Assembly: GCA_016584305.1 (NCBI GenBank)
Contig: JACEEZ010003851.1
Location: 23,501 to 87,500 of the forward strand
Origin: Chionoecetes opilio
Taxonomy: Eukaryota > Arthropoda > Malacostraca > Decapoda > Majidae
Length of the DNA stretch: 64,000 nt
Reading direction: 5' to 3'
Numbering within the stretch: position 1 is the stretch's first letter; each line of letters starts with the position of its first letter. The position numbers were made by a program, and so were the translations under genes. Shown one piece after another: positions 35,864 through 64,000 of the stretch. The notes below the pieces were generated by a model, which had not been told where the DNA came from, did no database searches, and saw nothing but the letters and a program-made list of their open reading frames with translations.

Positions 35864-38284
35864 GTACATCAGTAACTGTGCCTTGAAAATATATACAGGA
35901 ATAAAAGATTTTAAGAATAACATTAAGACTCCTCCCCCTTCCCACCTCCCCCTCTCTCATAAGAACATAAGAAACACAAGTAAATAAGGAAGCTACAAGA
36001 GGCCGTGAGACCTACACGAGGTAGTTCCTGTTTTTACCCCCCTCCCCCCCTATTTTAGGCATATATGCCCCCCCTCTAATATACTGGCATAGGCCTAGTT
36101 CCTGGGACACTAACAGACATACATGACCTACATAATAGCAAATAATGCACGTAAGAAATTATAATTCCTCTCTCTCTATAGCTATAACAGCCAATATTTC
36201 ACCTATTTGAGCCTATTTTCGGGTTTCTGCATTGATATTCTCCCTATTTACCTTTGCTCAACCTTGCATACAGCCAGTAATCCCGTTTTAAGGCTAGTAG
36301 CCTTATTAATCCCATAGCCATTAACACCCCCGCGGCCCCAACATGTAAACACGCAGTGACGTCACAGGCGGCGGCTTGCCGGCCGGCAGCCCAGCACCTT
36401 ATCCCTTCATTAACCAAAACACATCAATACATAAAATAATTTATAAATCAACACGGATAAAGAAAAATAAAGATAAATAGGACACCATAAGCCTAAAAAA
36501 CCAATGAAATAAAGAAAAATGAATGTAATATTGGGTATCAAAATAAGCCCGAAAAAGCCTCAAATTTACCACAACACAGATCGACTTTTTACCGAAGGTT
36601 CTATAATTCGTGAAAAAATATGGGCAAATAGTATATGATGTGTGTATCTAATAAACAGCAACAGATCCTAGCTCAGTGTTGAAACCAAGAAGTAAAACAT
36701 GTTTTGTTTTTTCGATAATCTGACCCTTTAGACCACCGAGTCAGATGTATTTCTTCACTAAAAACGCGAGAAACACGTCACATAGGCACACACAAACACA
36801 CTGCGCCTATAGGCACAGCTAATCACCCACAAATAACCTCACAGCTCGAATACAAGGAAGAACAAGGTTGACATTAAAATGTAAACAAATACCCACTCAG
36901 ACAAAAAAACTAAATACAGCCACCAAGCTCGCGATTTATACATAAAACGATGCGGAAATATCGGAATATATTAAGACACACAAAAATCTCCCTATATTTA
37001 GTGCAAAAAAAGAATTATCAACAAAATATCGCTAATATGTACGGTGTTACTAAATTATTGCATCATATTTCTTTTACGTAGGCCTTAAATATCGGAAACT
37101 TTTTATGAATAGTCATTAAAAAAAGCCAGGGTTTTCAACATGGCTATGCAATCCTATATCAGTACACGAATAAAAAAGCGATTATTCGTTTTAAATACTT
37201 ATCGGCAACTCGTCACCTCAGGATTCCCAAGAGCCAATCAGGGACCTAGCTACGTTGTCAGCCAATCAGCGTTCAGGAACGTGTTTACTTATTATCCCAG
37301 CAGCCTCCCAGGTAATATAAGAACACAAGAACATAAGGAAGCTACAAGAGGCCATGAGACATAAGAACATAAGGAAGCTACAAGAGGCCGTGAGACATAA
37401 GAACATAAGGAAGCTACAAGAGGCTGTGAGACATAAGAACATAAGGAAGCTACAAGAGGCCATGAGACATAAGAACATAAGGAAGCTACAAGAGGCCGTG
37501 ATACATAAGAACATAAGGTATTATTTTACGATGGCACCAAACTTCCCTACACAATTAGGAGCATGGTTTTCGTTTACCTTATTGTATTCTAAGAGACATT
37601 TTCTCCTTGAGCTTTCCGTCGCAAATCAATAGTTTCGGAGATATAGAACATTTTAGGTGGGGGGAGGAATACGTCTCCTTGTTTACAAAATGCCTCCCTC
37701 TTCATCTTCTTGTAATCTGCATCGCTTTTGTTTGGTATTTTATTAAAATTTTATTATTGGACCCAGTTAGGAGGTTAAAGGTTAGGTAAGATAAGATAAG
37801 ATAAGATAAGATAAGGTAAGGTAAGGTTAGGTAAGGTAAGGTAGCCACGGGTGCGCCTCCGAAACAAAAGCGATGCAGGTCACAAGAAGAGGAAGAGGGA
37901 GACGCATTCCTCCCCCCCCCCCCTAAAATGTTCTATGTCTCCGAAACTATTGATTTGCGACGGAAAGCTCAGAGAAAAAATGTCTCTTAGAATACAATAA
38001 GGTAAACAAAAACCATGCTCCCAATTGTGTAGGGAAGTTTGGTGCCATCGTAAAATAATACCGGAAGCTACAAGAGGCCGTGAGACATAAGAACATAAGG
38101 AAGCTACAAGAGGCCGCGAGATTTTTCATTTAAATGACTTCATATTTCTGATTAAAATGGTAACTATTGACCTAACTTGCCCTAGCCCGTCCTCTCTGTC
38201 TTACCAGTGCCAGTTGTTGACATTGGTGGCGTCAGGTCGCTCCTCCACAATCCACCTGGGGTCACCCTCGCCCCACTTAGCCAT
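28063..38284 (-). CDS. AHSA1: Activator of Hsp90 ATPase (Aha1), last exon not found
   Basis: Eight exons with matching phases give 324 residues. The N-terminal domain starts MAKWGEGDPRWIVEERPDAT and has the NxNNWHW motif needed for Hsp90 stimulation and the NRKGK (RKxK) motif. A linker (Gln/Thr/Ala/His-rich) leads to the C-terminal AHSA1 domain with IKTVQLTLSQTF, KGGKFEFFGGNITGEFEEL and VQKWRFKSWPSGHYSKVTL. Aha1 binds Hsp90 and speeds its ATPase in the cytosol. Aha1 proteins normally end about 25-30 residues further (Trp/Tyr-rich helix); that exon was not located between 20.8 and 28.06 kb. Introns hold the 47-bp array, two LINE ends, two SINEs and three MITE/foldback insertions. Confidence 0.95.
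28316..28650 (+). repeat. Dispersed repeat D, shortened copy
   Basis: Shares 'ttgtatccccggcatttcca', 'ggcataccccttgcaaaat' and 'cgggcatgctgaacacgaat' with 61920-62595, but lacks about 330 central bases present there. No ORF or clear ends. Confidence 0.75.
28651..29290. other. AHSA1 intron, no gene seen
   Basis: ATTAGT repeats near 28665, a C/T-rich patch near 28880 and CTGT repeats near 29190-29265; otherwise plain. Confidence 0.5.
29291..29392 (-). CDS. AHSA1: AHSA1 exon 7
   Basis: Exactly 34 codons, MVAAFTRGDVKLEVVKGGKF to GNITGEFEEL. Donor GTGAGT at 29290. Confidence 0.95.
29400..29660. repeat. GA and GT microsatellites
   Basis: GA run 29430-29518 beside the exon 7 acceptor; GT run 29612-29648. 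Confidence 0.9.
29661..29941 (-). mobile_element. SINE family 1, minus-strand copy
   Basis: Inverted copy of 1811-2117, with LINE-like tail at the left ('cagggcctgagctacact') and tRNA head at the right ('ccactacactacgaaa'). Confidence 0.85.
30038..30166 (-). CDS. AHSA1: AHSA1 exon 6
   Basis: Forty-three codons, VNSAAQGVGKMDLGIKIKTV to LYTALTQRE, the start of the C-terminal domain. Acceptor CGCAG; donor GTACGC at 30037. GT microsatellites lie on both sides. Confidence 0.94.
30545..31047. repeat. Tandem array beside the AHSA1 exon 5 donor
   Basis: About nine units of 'accagtcaccctgtatactg' with 'tcaccaccaccacctag', some followed by a T-run of 20-25 bases. The unit resembles the 20 bases following the exon 5 donor (31033-31052). 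Confidence 0.8.
31053..31174 (-). CDS. AHSA1: AHSA1 exon 5 (linker)
   Basis: Two bases complete Glu, then YATDLIKPTKVTGQAVTKQS to PHNTTTAAA. Low-complexity linker between the two Aha1 domains. Donor GTGAGT at 31052. Confidence 0.88.
31197..31280. repeat. GT microsatellite
   Basis: About 80 bases of pure GT. Confidence 0.95.
31455..31600 (-). mobile_element. tRNA-derived SINE, family 4 fragment
   Basis: On the minus strand: 'gggtggcgcggtggtagaat' (A box type) and 'cagttcgagtccacc' (B box type). About 145 bases, single copy. Confidence 0.65.
31694..31814 (-). CDS. AHSA1: AHSA1 exon 4
   Basis: Forty codons plus one base: VNVSVTSGGSGGDAIKDFIL to EYIDTLKQ. Acceptor TTGCAG; donor GTCAGA at 31693. 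Confidence 0.94.
32045..32330 (-). mobile_element. CT/CTGT run and LINE 3' tail
   Basis: CTGT repeats to about 32195, then 'cataagaacataaggaagct' and the minus-strand LINE 3' UTR to 32330. Confidence 0.75.
32333..32908 (+). mobile_element. TTAA MITE, copy 5, with nested foldback
   Basis: Left TTAA 32333-32336 and right TTAA 32905-32908. The MITE sequence is interrupted after 'atagcaaaggaaa' by FB4 and resumes as 'atgaaggggttaa'. Confidence 0.88.
32523..32895. mobile_element. Foldback element FB4 inside the TTAA MITE
   Basis: Arms of about 178 bases, ends ACCTATAGTCT and complement, spacer only about 14 bases near 32710. Near-perfect match between arms indicates recent origin or homogenisation. 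Confidence 0.9.
33003..34303 (-). repeat. 47-bp minisatellite whose unit contains the AHSA1 exon 3 donor
   Basis: About 27 units of 'aacaacctcctctctaacca' + 'ccctcccagccactcaca' + 'tcaatctct'. Each includes GCCACTCACATCAATCTC, the complement of the last nine bases of exon 3 plus its donor GTGAGTGGC. Two unit variants (ccctcccagcc and cccagccagcc) interleave. The last unit merges into the real exon at 34300. Confidence 0.92.
34300..34499 (-). CDS. AHSA1: AHSA1 exon 3
   Basis: Encodes TVTIKEVSKCEGDATASNRK, GKLIFFYEWVVDMEWTAVLL and EVKGSLDIPNLSEENDPHEI D. NRKGK is the RKxK motif. Acceptor CCCAG at 34500; donor GTGAGT at 34299. Confidence 0.95.
34503..34920. repeat. GACA array bounded by two copies of the exon 3 acceptor
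   Basis: Units of 'cagggtagggggagacaggc' plus 'agacagacatacagacagac'. At the right end, 34893-34921, 'ctggtcaccgtgcctgggga' duplicates the acceptor and first codons of exon 3 (TVTIKE against TVTSKE). Confidence 0.85.
34918..35610 (-). mobile_element. LINE 3' part: RT C-terminus to tail
   Basis: The minus strand reads RANRVLGFITRSVKSRSAEV, LYLALVRPHLDYAVQFWSPY, then in broken frames the tail NWFTNRVVN type and the 3' UTR with 'ctacacgtggtagttcctgt'. It ends left in 'agaacataag' units. It is the longest copy of the LINE whose tail forms the 22-25 kb satellite. Confidence 0.88.
35743..35825 (-). CDS. AHSA1: AHSA1 exon 2
   Basis: One base completes Trp of NNWHW, then SEKNAAGWSRDKIKLLFEGL and QLEDPNL. 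Acceptor TTGCAG; donor GTCAGT at 35742. Confidence 0.93.
35958..36035 (-). mobile_element. LINE 3' tail stub
   Basis: 'agaacataagaaacacaag' through 'gtgagacctacacgaggtag'; truncated. Confidence 0.7.
36036..37316. other. AHSA1 intron 1, mostly unique AT-rich DNA
   Basis: No repeat family or coding exon recognised. A GC-rich island near 36330-36400 contains the palindromic CRE core TGACGTCA, also seen near 39608. Confidence 0.5.
37317..37516 (-). repeat. Short LINE-tail satellite
   Basis: Five units of 'aagaacataaggaagctaca' + 'agaggccgtgagacat'. The array is cut by FB5 and resumes at 38063-38120. Confidence 0.9.
37517..38062. mobile_element. Foldback element FB5
   Basis: Arms of about 210 bases, ends GGTATTATTTTACGATGGCA and complement, with a central 'taagataagataag' / 'ggtaaggtaagg' spacer. 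Removing it rejoins 'aacataa' and 'ggaagcta' exactly. Confidence 0.88.
38205..38284 (-). CDS. AHSA1: AHSA1 exon 1
   Basis: ATG at 38284; MAKWGEGDPRWIVEERPDAT NVNNWH plus two bases of Trp. Donor GTAAGA at 38204. The start matches Aha1 proteins exactly in position. Confidence 0.95.
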
Positions 38285-38569
38285 CCTCTCAGGCCAAAAT
38301 AGGTCACACGCGCCACCCAAACAGGGCACTTCAGCGAGGCAGGGTCACGAAATACGGGTTCTAGGACGCCGCTAAGGGGTGTAATGGAGTGACCTAATGG
38401 TGTGTGAAGAGAATTAATGGTTACTGTAGGGTTAAATGGGTTCCAGGCTCGTCAAAATAGGGTGGTGGTGAGGAGGTGCGGGGAGCGGTGACGTGCGCCC
38501 CCTCCAGCAGCCGGCAGCAGACTGACTCAATCCAATGTTTACTCTGCGTTTAAAGAGCCTAAATAAATA

Positions 38570-38582
38570 GAAGATTCTAGAA
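38570..38582. promoter_or_regulatory. AHSA1: Heat-shock element upstream of AHSA1
   Basis: GAAgaTTCtaGAA is a perfect three-unit HSE (nGAAnnTTCnnGAA), 286-298 bases upstream of the ATG. Heat-shock factor 1 regulates Aha1 in other animals. A CCAAT box lies near 38533. Confidence 0.6.
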
Positions 38583-38699
38583 AATACTAAACATATAGAT
38601 ATACTAAACATGTAGAATAAGAGAAGCCAACTAATTAAAGACCCAGACAGCAAGAAGAAACACGTCAGGGAGTGCCGAGGATTACTACTACACCCGTAC

Positions 38700-38781
38700 T
38701 ACTTCTACTACCACTACTACTACTACTACTACTACACTCCTACTACTACTACTACTACTTCTTCTACTACCACTACTACTA
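38700..38781. repeat. ACT trinucleotide run
   Basis: CTA/ACT repeats just left of the MITE. Confidence 0.9.
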
Positions 38782-39442
38782 CCGTAGATAACAGTGAAGT
38801 CGCCAGTTCTACGTTTTTGTTATTTACAGACGTGTGGTGGCGTTAATACTTACATTTCTACATCCATGATTTCAGGAAAGTTAGAAGGGGCTATCTGGAA
38901 AGTCTGTGTCATTTTGTGTCTTCATCTGTGTCATATTAGGGCTATAAATGAACAAATCACAAAAATAAAACCGAGTGGCGACCTCACTATACCTACTACA
39001 ATAAAGTCGCCAGCTAGTATTTTAACCCAACAGTTGAGTCGCCACTCTGGGGAATTCAGGGAAATTAGAGGTAAAGTAAAACAAGTCTCTATATATATAT
39101 TAGCTGCGGAAGATGCTTAGATATATAAAAATTCCTCTGCCAACGTGAAAATAAATTCTATTAAAGTTTGAAAGATCTGGCAAGTCTGCGTCCTGTTGCC
39201 CGAAAAGCTACTGTTTACTGTCTGTCATCGCGCGAAGAAAAACGTGAGAAGCAAAATGCGCACCAGTTATATTTGCAGATACAAAGCATAATACAACGCT
39301 GAAACAGGGTAGATTATAGTCATGATATAAACTACTGTGTAACATCTTCAGTGGCACATAAAAATCAGTAGTGATGCTATAATTCGTAATATTTGGCGCC
39401 TGGCGACTTCACTGCAGGTGGCGACTTCACTGTTATCTACGG
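38782..39442 (+). mobile_element. CCGTAG-ended MITE, complete copy
   Basis: Perfect TIRs CCGTAGATAACAGTGAAGTC (24 bases in all) with TA on both sides; 661 bases. Extra copies of the 'tggcgact' motif lie near both ends. No transposase. Confidence 0.85.
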
Positions 39443-39900
39443 TACCACTACTACTACACCACTTATTATTATTTAAAAAAAAATATAAATATGTTGTCAT
39501 TTTTTGCATCCAGTCAGCCGTTTTTAAATAATCCGCAATCAAAATCTGCTAATTCCCCGAGCTTTGAAAACGCTCCTCAAGGCTTGCAGACGACACACCA
39601 CAGCTCGGTGACGTCACAAGTGGAAGCCTCCTCTCCCCGTGCTGACCCAAAAGCACGTAAACACAAGAGATAAATATAGTACTTGAAGATTTTTGGGTGT
39701 TTCTGATAATTTTTTTGGCGATATGCCATATGCATGCATCCTTTATGGGTGCAATAAGACAGCTGTGGGTTTCCAGAGAAGTTTGCACACGTTTCAGACC
39801 GATACGACAACGTTAAATGTGTTGAAAAGATTAGTGTGGCGGACAAGGGTAGATCATCACCCCACACCCACCCACCCACCCCGTAGCTACACCATAGCGT

Positions 39901-40718
<818 letters not shown>

Positions 40719-40720
40719 TT

Positions 40721-40870
40721 TCTGGCTCGAACATGTATCACATTCGGCGGTTGGTTTTCCACATATACGCGACCAGCATCATCTACTTCAGTCTCAGATT
40801 GAGCATCATACTCTACATCTGTCACAGCGACAGATTCACTGTCTGACACCGAACTACAATCGCTCATCAT
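40721..40870 (-). CDS. Unrecognised ORF start, possibly P2X7-C-like gene family
   Basis: From ATG 40870: MMSDCSSVSDSESVAVTDVE, then a Glu/Asp-rich stretch. After a +1 shift near 40737 the frame reads YMFEPENKARYGVWQ and stops. A Ser/Asp-rich start followed by YMFEPE resembles the N-terminus of invertebrate P2X7-C-domain proteins that often multiply like transposons. The rest of the domain is absent, so this is at best a fragment. Confidence 0.3.
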
Positions 40871-41404
40871 TTACATTTGCAGGTCGATACGACGGGTGTC
40901 ACAAATGCAGACGATGTTGTTTACATTTTAGCTCCTCCTGTGACGGCATCAATAATATTCAAGGGGCTGTTGGGATGAAGAAAGTTTTTTTCGCGCGCTT
41001 TTTACAAAAGTGGTGTTTTTAAGGAAATAAGGCCTGGAAATCAATTATTTTTGGTGAATTCGGTGTTTTGAAGGAACATTCAACATAATTAGGCAAAGAA
41101 AAGATGGGTCTGGACGATTACTTTAAGTCTAGACCCGACATTGCCCTGGGCCACAGTTACCTTATGAAATCCTGTCAGTATGTCCTTCCAACAGACATAG
41201 CCTAGGACTCGGGCTGGTAATTCATAATTCGGAAATAAATAACTTCCTTTTTCCTTGCCCTGCGCGGATTGGAACCGATGCTACACCAGATTTGCACCCC
41301 ACTCGGCGCGTTAACCATTTGTGTCAATAAGGACGTCGCACTGGCTTTCTTTGCCTCGCTTACATTCAAATACTTTTTTAATCTTTTATCTATTCATCGT
41401 AAAA

Positions 41405-41407
41405 GCA

Positions 41408-41500
<93 letters not shown>
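41405..41500. repeat. AAT microsatellite
   Basis: About 95 bases of AAT/TAA with one break. Confidence 0.95.
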
Positions 41501-42530
41501 AGTCTACACGCATAATGAAAACAAAAAACTACCCTGCAGTAACCACAAAAATGAATAAACTAATAAAAAAATATATGTACGGATGGATATAATGAAACCT
41601 GAAATTATTATAAGATATAATATTATATATATATATTTAACAAGATGGTTACAAAATACTATAGACTACTACAACAACAACAACAACTACTACTACAACT
41701 ACTATCACTACGTACAATAGCAACATTATAAACAGCAGCAACAATAAGGATAATAAAAAAAATTCTAATAACCTTATATTCTCCTTCTCTTCCTCTTCAA
41801 CTCTCTCTCTTTCTCTCATCTTCCATTTCCTCTCTTCCCTTAATTATCTCATTCTTCCTTACTTTTATCATCAGTTTTCTCTTTCTTCCTTCTTCCTCTT
41901 TCTATTCAAGCTTCTCTCTTTCTCTCATCTATATATTTCCTCTCTTCCCTTAATTATCTCATTCTTCCTTTCTATTCAAGCTTCTTTCCCTTTTTTTTTC
42001 CCTCATCTTATATTTCCTCTCTTCTCTTAATTATCTTTCTTCCTTCCTTTTATTATCAGTTTTCTCTTCCTTTCTATTCAAGCTTCTCCCTCTTTCTCTA
42101 TTTCCTCTCTTAATTATCCCTTCTTCCTCTTATTATCTCTTTTCTCTTCCTCTTTCTATTCAACTATCTCTCTCTTTCTCTATTTCCTCTCTTCTCTTAA
42201 TTATCTCATTCTTCCTTTCCTTTACTACCAATTTTCTCTTCTTTTCTTGATTCGTATTTAGGAGGAAAGAGAGTAAGAGAGTAGAATAAGTAGTAAGGAG
42301 GAGGAGAAAGAAGTAGTAGTCAAATAAACGGTTGAATAAAACTATGATAATAAGAGAAAGTAATAATAATAACAATAACAATTTAAAAACAAGAGGAAGA
42401 AAAAACAGAAGACAACAATTTAATAAGAAGGTAAAAAGTAGAACAAAGAAGGAAGAATGAAGGAACAAAGAAGGAAGAATGAAGGAAGAAAGAAGGAAGA
42501 CAAGAAAAGGAAGATGATTAAAACGAAAAT
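41501..42530. other. Low-complexity TC-rich stretch, no gene seen
   Basis: Between 41760 and 42250 loosely repeated units with 'ctcttcccttaattatctca' and 'ttctattcaagcttct'; then A-rich 'gaaggaagaatgaaggaa' units. Confidence 0.6.
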
Positions 42531-43160
42531 AACAACAACAACAACAACTACTACTAATAACAACAACAACAACTACTACTAATAACAACAACAACTACTA
42601 CTACTATTACTAACAACAACTACTACTACTACTACTAACAACTACTACTACTACCAACAACAACTACTACTACTACTAACAACTACTACTACTATTACTA
42701 CTAACAACTACTACTACTACACTACCAACAACAACTACTACTACTACTAACAACTACTACTACTACTACTACTAACAACTACTACTACTACTAACAACAA
42801 CAACTACTACTACTAACAACAACAACAACTACTAACAACAACAACTACTACTACTAACAACAACAACAACTACTACTACTACTAACAACAACAACAACTA
42901 CTACTAACAACAACAACAACTACTAACAACAACTACTACTACTAACAACAACAACAACTACTACTAACAACAACAACTACTACTAACAACAAGTACTACT
43001 ACTACTACTACTAACAACAACAACAACAACTACTAACAACAACTACTACTACTAACAACAACAACTACTACTACTAACAACAACAACTACTACTACTAAC
43101 AACAAGTACTACTACTACTACTACTAACAACAACTACTACTACTACTAACAACAGCAACA

Positions 43161-43197
<37 letters not shown>

Positions 43198-43465
43198 ACA
43201 ACAACTACTACTACTAACAACAACAACAACTACTACTACTAACAACTACTACTACTACTACTAACAACAAGTACTACTACTACTACTAACAACAACTACT
43301 ACTACTACTAACAACAGCAACAACTACTACTACTACTACTAACAACAACTACTACTACTACTACTAACAACAACAACAACAACTACTACTACTAACAACA
43401 ACTACTACTACTAACAACAACTACTACTACTACTACTACTAACAACAACAACAACTACTACTAAG
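42531..43465. repeat. ACT/AAC trinucleotide array
   Basis: About 930 bases of alternating (ACT)n and (AAC)n blocks, ending before a C-run at 43482. Confidence 0.95.
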
Positions 43466-43722
43466 GCAGTGGTAGTTTTGTTCCCCCCCCCCCCCCCCCT
43501 TGTGAGTGAAGTATTTGCCGCTCGTGATAGGGGTGTATAGGGATGTATATAATATAATTATAATGGTAATGGGTAATAATTAAGGTAATTTAAGTAAATG
43601 ATTAGTACTGGATTAGGATAAATTAGTATTCCCAGTGGTTAATAAGCATTGCACCTTATAGAATTAACACCTTGATTTGGAGCGCGGTCATTGGCTATCG
43701 TCATTAGAATCTAGGCCATAGG

Positions 43723-44235
43723 CAGTGGCGTCACCGCGGGGGGGCTAAGGGGGACTTAGCCCCCCCAAGTCAAGGACTCAGCCCCCCCAAAATTGCTGCT
43801 AGTAGCCTGCTACCCAAAAATAATAAAAAGGAATATTTATCCAATTTTCCATGCCAGAGCAAAACCTTATTTTTCACACTTTTATAGAAAAATTGGTTTG
43901 ATGTTTCATTTAAATGTTGAAATATGTTTGCTAACAAACCTTAAAATTACTAAGTATATTCTATTATAGAGATATATATAGAGATAAAATTTTTCTTCAA
44001 ATTATCAAATTTAAGTTAATATGCTATGATGCATGGTATAACTATTAATTTATGTGTCATGTAATTAAAGCTTAATTCCACTTTCTTCTCTTTTTTGGGC
44101 CACAAAATTACCCTGGAACTGATTAATTTTCAAAATTACCCCCCGACCCCCCAGCTGGATGGGCTCGCTGCGCTTGCCCATCACCACCCCAGGGCTAAAG
44201 CCCCCCCCCAAATTTTTTTCCTGGTGACGCCACTG
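43723..44235. mobile_element. hAT-like MITE with perfect 8-bp TSD
   Basis: TIRs CAGTGGCGTCACC and complement; target duplication GCCATAGG at 43715-43722 and 44236-44243. 513 bases, no transposase. The 8-bp TSD and the CAGTGGCG end suit hAT. Confidence 0.85.
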
Positions 44236-44249
44236 GCCATAGGGAATAA

Positions 44250-44780
44250 AATACGTGGCTTAGGACCAGGTAGCGGTGGCTCGCCGCCCACCTTGGAGAA
44301 TCAGTACACTCCAGCCATCCCCAGGAGTAACAGTTAATATACGTGCTTGTCTAACATACACCCAGACCCTCCGTGAAGATAACATCTCTTACTAATATAT
44401 ACGTGCTTGTATAAAGAAGAGATTTTGTACATACGTTAATAATTGTACATATAGTTTAAAATCAAAGGACTTGTCTTAGCAACACAAGAGATAACAATTG
44501 CCGCGTCAAGTTACTGGTGTGATAACCATTTGATGCCAACCACGATTACGCCTCCGCCCACCGCCTCTGTCATACATGGGCGGCCCTGAACACGGGTGAC
44601 CACATCGGATCACAAGACCATTGCAGTATTAATCATCACCTGATCCGCATTTCAACCCACTATCCACCGATAAGTATCCTAGTTAGTTAATTAGCTGGGA
44701 TGATGTGTCGGGAGATAGACATGGATTTGATTGTTAGGTAAGAGAACCCTCAGATTAATATGTTTGTAGCATAAATTTCT
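44250..44780. other. Intergenic, nothing recognised
   Basis: 'atacgtgcttgt' occurs twice (44339 and 44399). Otherwise unique. Confidence 0.5.
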
Positions 44781-45313
44781 ACAACTACTACTACCACTAC
44801 TACTACTACTACAAACAACAACTACTACTACTACTAACAACAACAACTACTACTACTACTACAAACAACAACTACTACTACTACTACTAACAACAACTAC
44901 TACTACTACTACAACTACAACAACTACCACTACAACTTGGAAGGCAGTGTAGCAGTCTTGTCTCCCTCCTACTACTACTACTACTACAACTACAACTACA
45001 ACCTCTTTCTTCTTCTTTCCTTTTCAACTACTACTACTACAACTACAACAACTACCACTACAACTTGGAGGGCAGTGTAGCAGTCTTGTCTCCCTCCTCC
45101 TACTACTACTACTACAACTACAACTACAACCTCTTTCTTCTTCTTTCCTTTTCAACTACTACTACTACAACTACAACCTCTACCACTACAACTTGGAAGG
45201 CAGTGTAGGAGCCTTGTCTCCCTCCTACTACTACTACTACAACTACAACTACAACTACAACCTCTTTCTTCTTCTTTCCTTTTCAACTACTACTACTACA
45301 ACTACAACTACCA
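44781..45313 (-). repeat. About 128-bp repeat containing the ligase stop codon
   Basis: ACT/ACA runs separate copies of 'cttggaaggcagtgtagcag' + 'tcttgtctccctcc' at about 44937, 45064 and 45193; a fourth at about 45321 is the real end of the ligase gene. 'ctttcttcttctttcctttt' recurs in each unit. Confidence 0.88.
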
Positions 45314-63179
<17,866 letters not shown>

Positions 63180-63254
63180 CTGCAGAAAGAAATAGGCAGT
63201 TAGCTAGTCATCCTATTTTCTCCCTGTGACCTATTTTCTTGAGCTGGTATTCCT

Positions 63255-63940
63255 ATTTCCTTGCCACTCAGCTCTCCAAGAAAGAAAATAATACCTAAAG
63301 AAATCACCTAAAGAAAATAATACCTAAAGAAATCACCTAAAGAAATCACCTCAAGAAAATAATACCTAAAGAAATCACCTCAAGAAAATAATACCTCAAG
63401 AAATCACCTAAAGAAAATAATACCTAAAGAAATCACCTAAAGAAAATAATACCTAAAGAAATCACCTAAAGAAATCACCTCAAGAAAATAATACCTAAAG
63501 AAATCACCTCAAGAAATCACCTCAAGAAAATAATACCTACAGAAATCACCTCAAGAAATCACCTCAAGAAAATAATACCTAAAGAAATCACCTCAAGAAA
63601 TCACCTCAAGAAAATAATACCTAAAGAAATCACCTCAAGAAATCACCTCAAGAAAATAATACCTACAGAAATCACCTCAAGAAATCACCTCAAGAAAATA
63701 ATACCTACAGAAATCACCTCAAGAAATCACCTCAAGAAGATAATACCTAAAGAAATCACCTCAAGAAGATAATACCTAAAGAAATCACCTCAAGAATATA
63801 ATACCTAAAGAAATCACCTCAAGAAATCACCTCAAGAAAATAATACCTAAAGAAATCACCTCAAGAAAATAATACCTAAAGAAATCACCTCAAGAATATA
63901 ATACCTAAAGAAATCACCTCAAGAAAATAATAGTCATTCA
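63255..63940 (-). repeat. Minisatellite AATACCTAAAGAAATCACCTCAAG
   Basis: About 25 units mixing 'aaataatacctaaagaaatc' and 'acctcaagaaatcacctcaa'. Some carry 'tacctacagaaat', close to the exon acceptor 'tacctgcagaaagaaat'. Flanked by near-copies of 'ttgccactcag' and 'cctattttctccct'. Confidence 0.85.
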
Positions 63941-64000
63941 TCCTATTTTCTCCCTCATAACCTATTGTTTTGCCACTAACCTCACCAAAATACCTGAAAA

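Overview
The window is animal nuclear DNA. It has short spliced exons with GT/AG borders, long introns, very dense microsatellites, tRNA-headed SINEs, LINE fragments and many inverted-repeat transposons. Runs of TTAGG, the arthropod telomere unit, and the general repeat style suggest an arthropod, most likely a decapod crustacean. That assignment is inference; no marker gene was compared.

Six protein-coding genes are recognisable. From left to right they are: KIF11 (kinesin-5 motor, minus strand, 812-8726, running off the left edge); MRPS18A (mitoribosomal protein mS18a, minus, complete, 10696-13422); FANCE (Fanconi anaemia E, plus, about 13944-16123, head-to-head with MRPS18A); NDUFB1 (complex I subunit, minus, complete, 18122-19329, with a probable 5' UTR exon near 20.74 kb); AHSA1 (Hsp90 co-chaperone Aha1, minus, eight exons 28063-38284, last exon not found); and a luciferase/4-coumarate-CoA-ligase-like acyl-CoA synthetase ending in the peroxisomal signal -SKL (minus, 45314 to beyond 63179, running off the right edge). 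All are housekeeping genes with no shared pathway. KIF11 (mitosis) and FANCE (crosslink repair) are expected to be cell-cycle linked. KIF11 has an array of CCAAT boxes at 31-37 bp spacing, and AHSA1 has a perfect heat-shock element upstream.

The rest is repeats. Recognisable families: a TTAA-flanked MITE (8 copies); two Tigger/pogo-like TA MITEs (2 copies each); a CCGTAG-ended MITE; an hAT-like MITE with a perfect 8-bp target duplication; several foldback elements, some nested in other elements; four tRNA-derived SINE families; LINE 3' ends; and a 3.5-kb satellite made from a LINE tail, with a second damaged array near 50-56 kb.

The most unusual theme is that many tandem arrays and local duplications carry copies of the adjacent exon edge, including splice donor or acceptor sequence and in one case the stop codon. 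The clearest case is AHSA1 exon 3, whose 5' splice site is present in every unit of a roughly 27-copy, 47-bp array in the next intron. About 47.9-58.0 kb appears to be low-quality consensus, because known repeats and a coding exon are garbled there.
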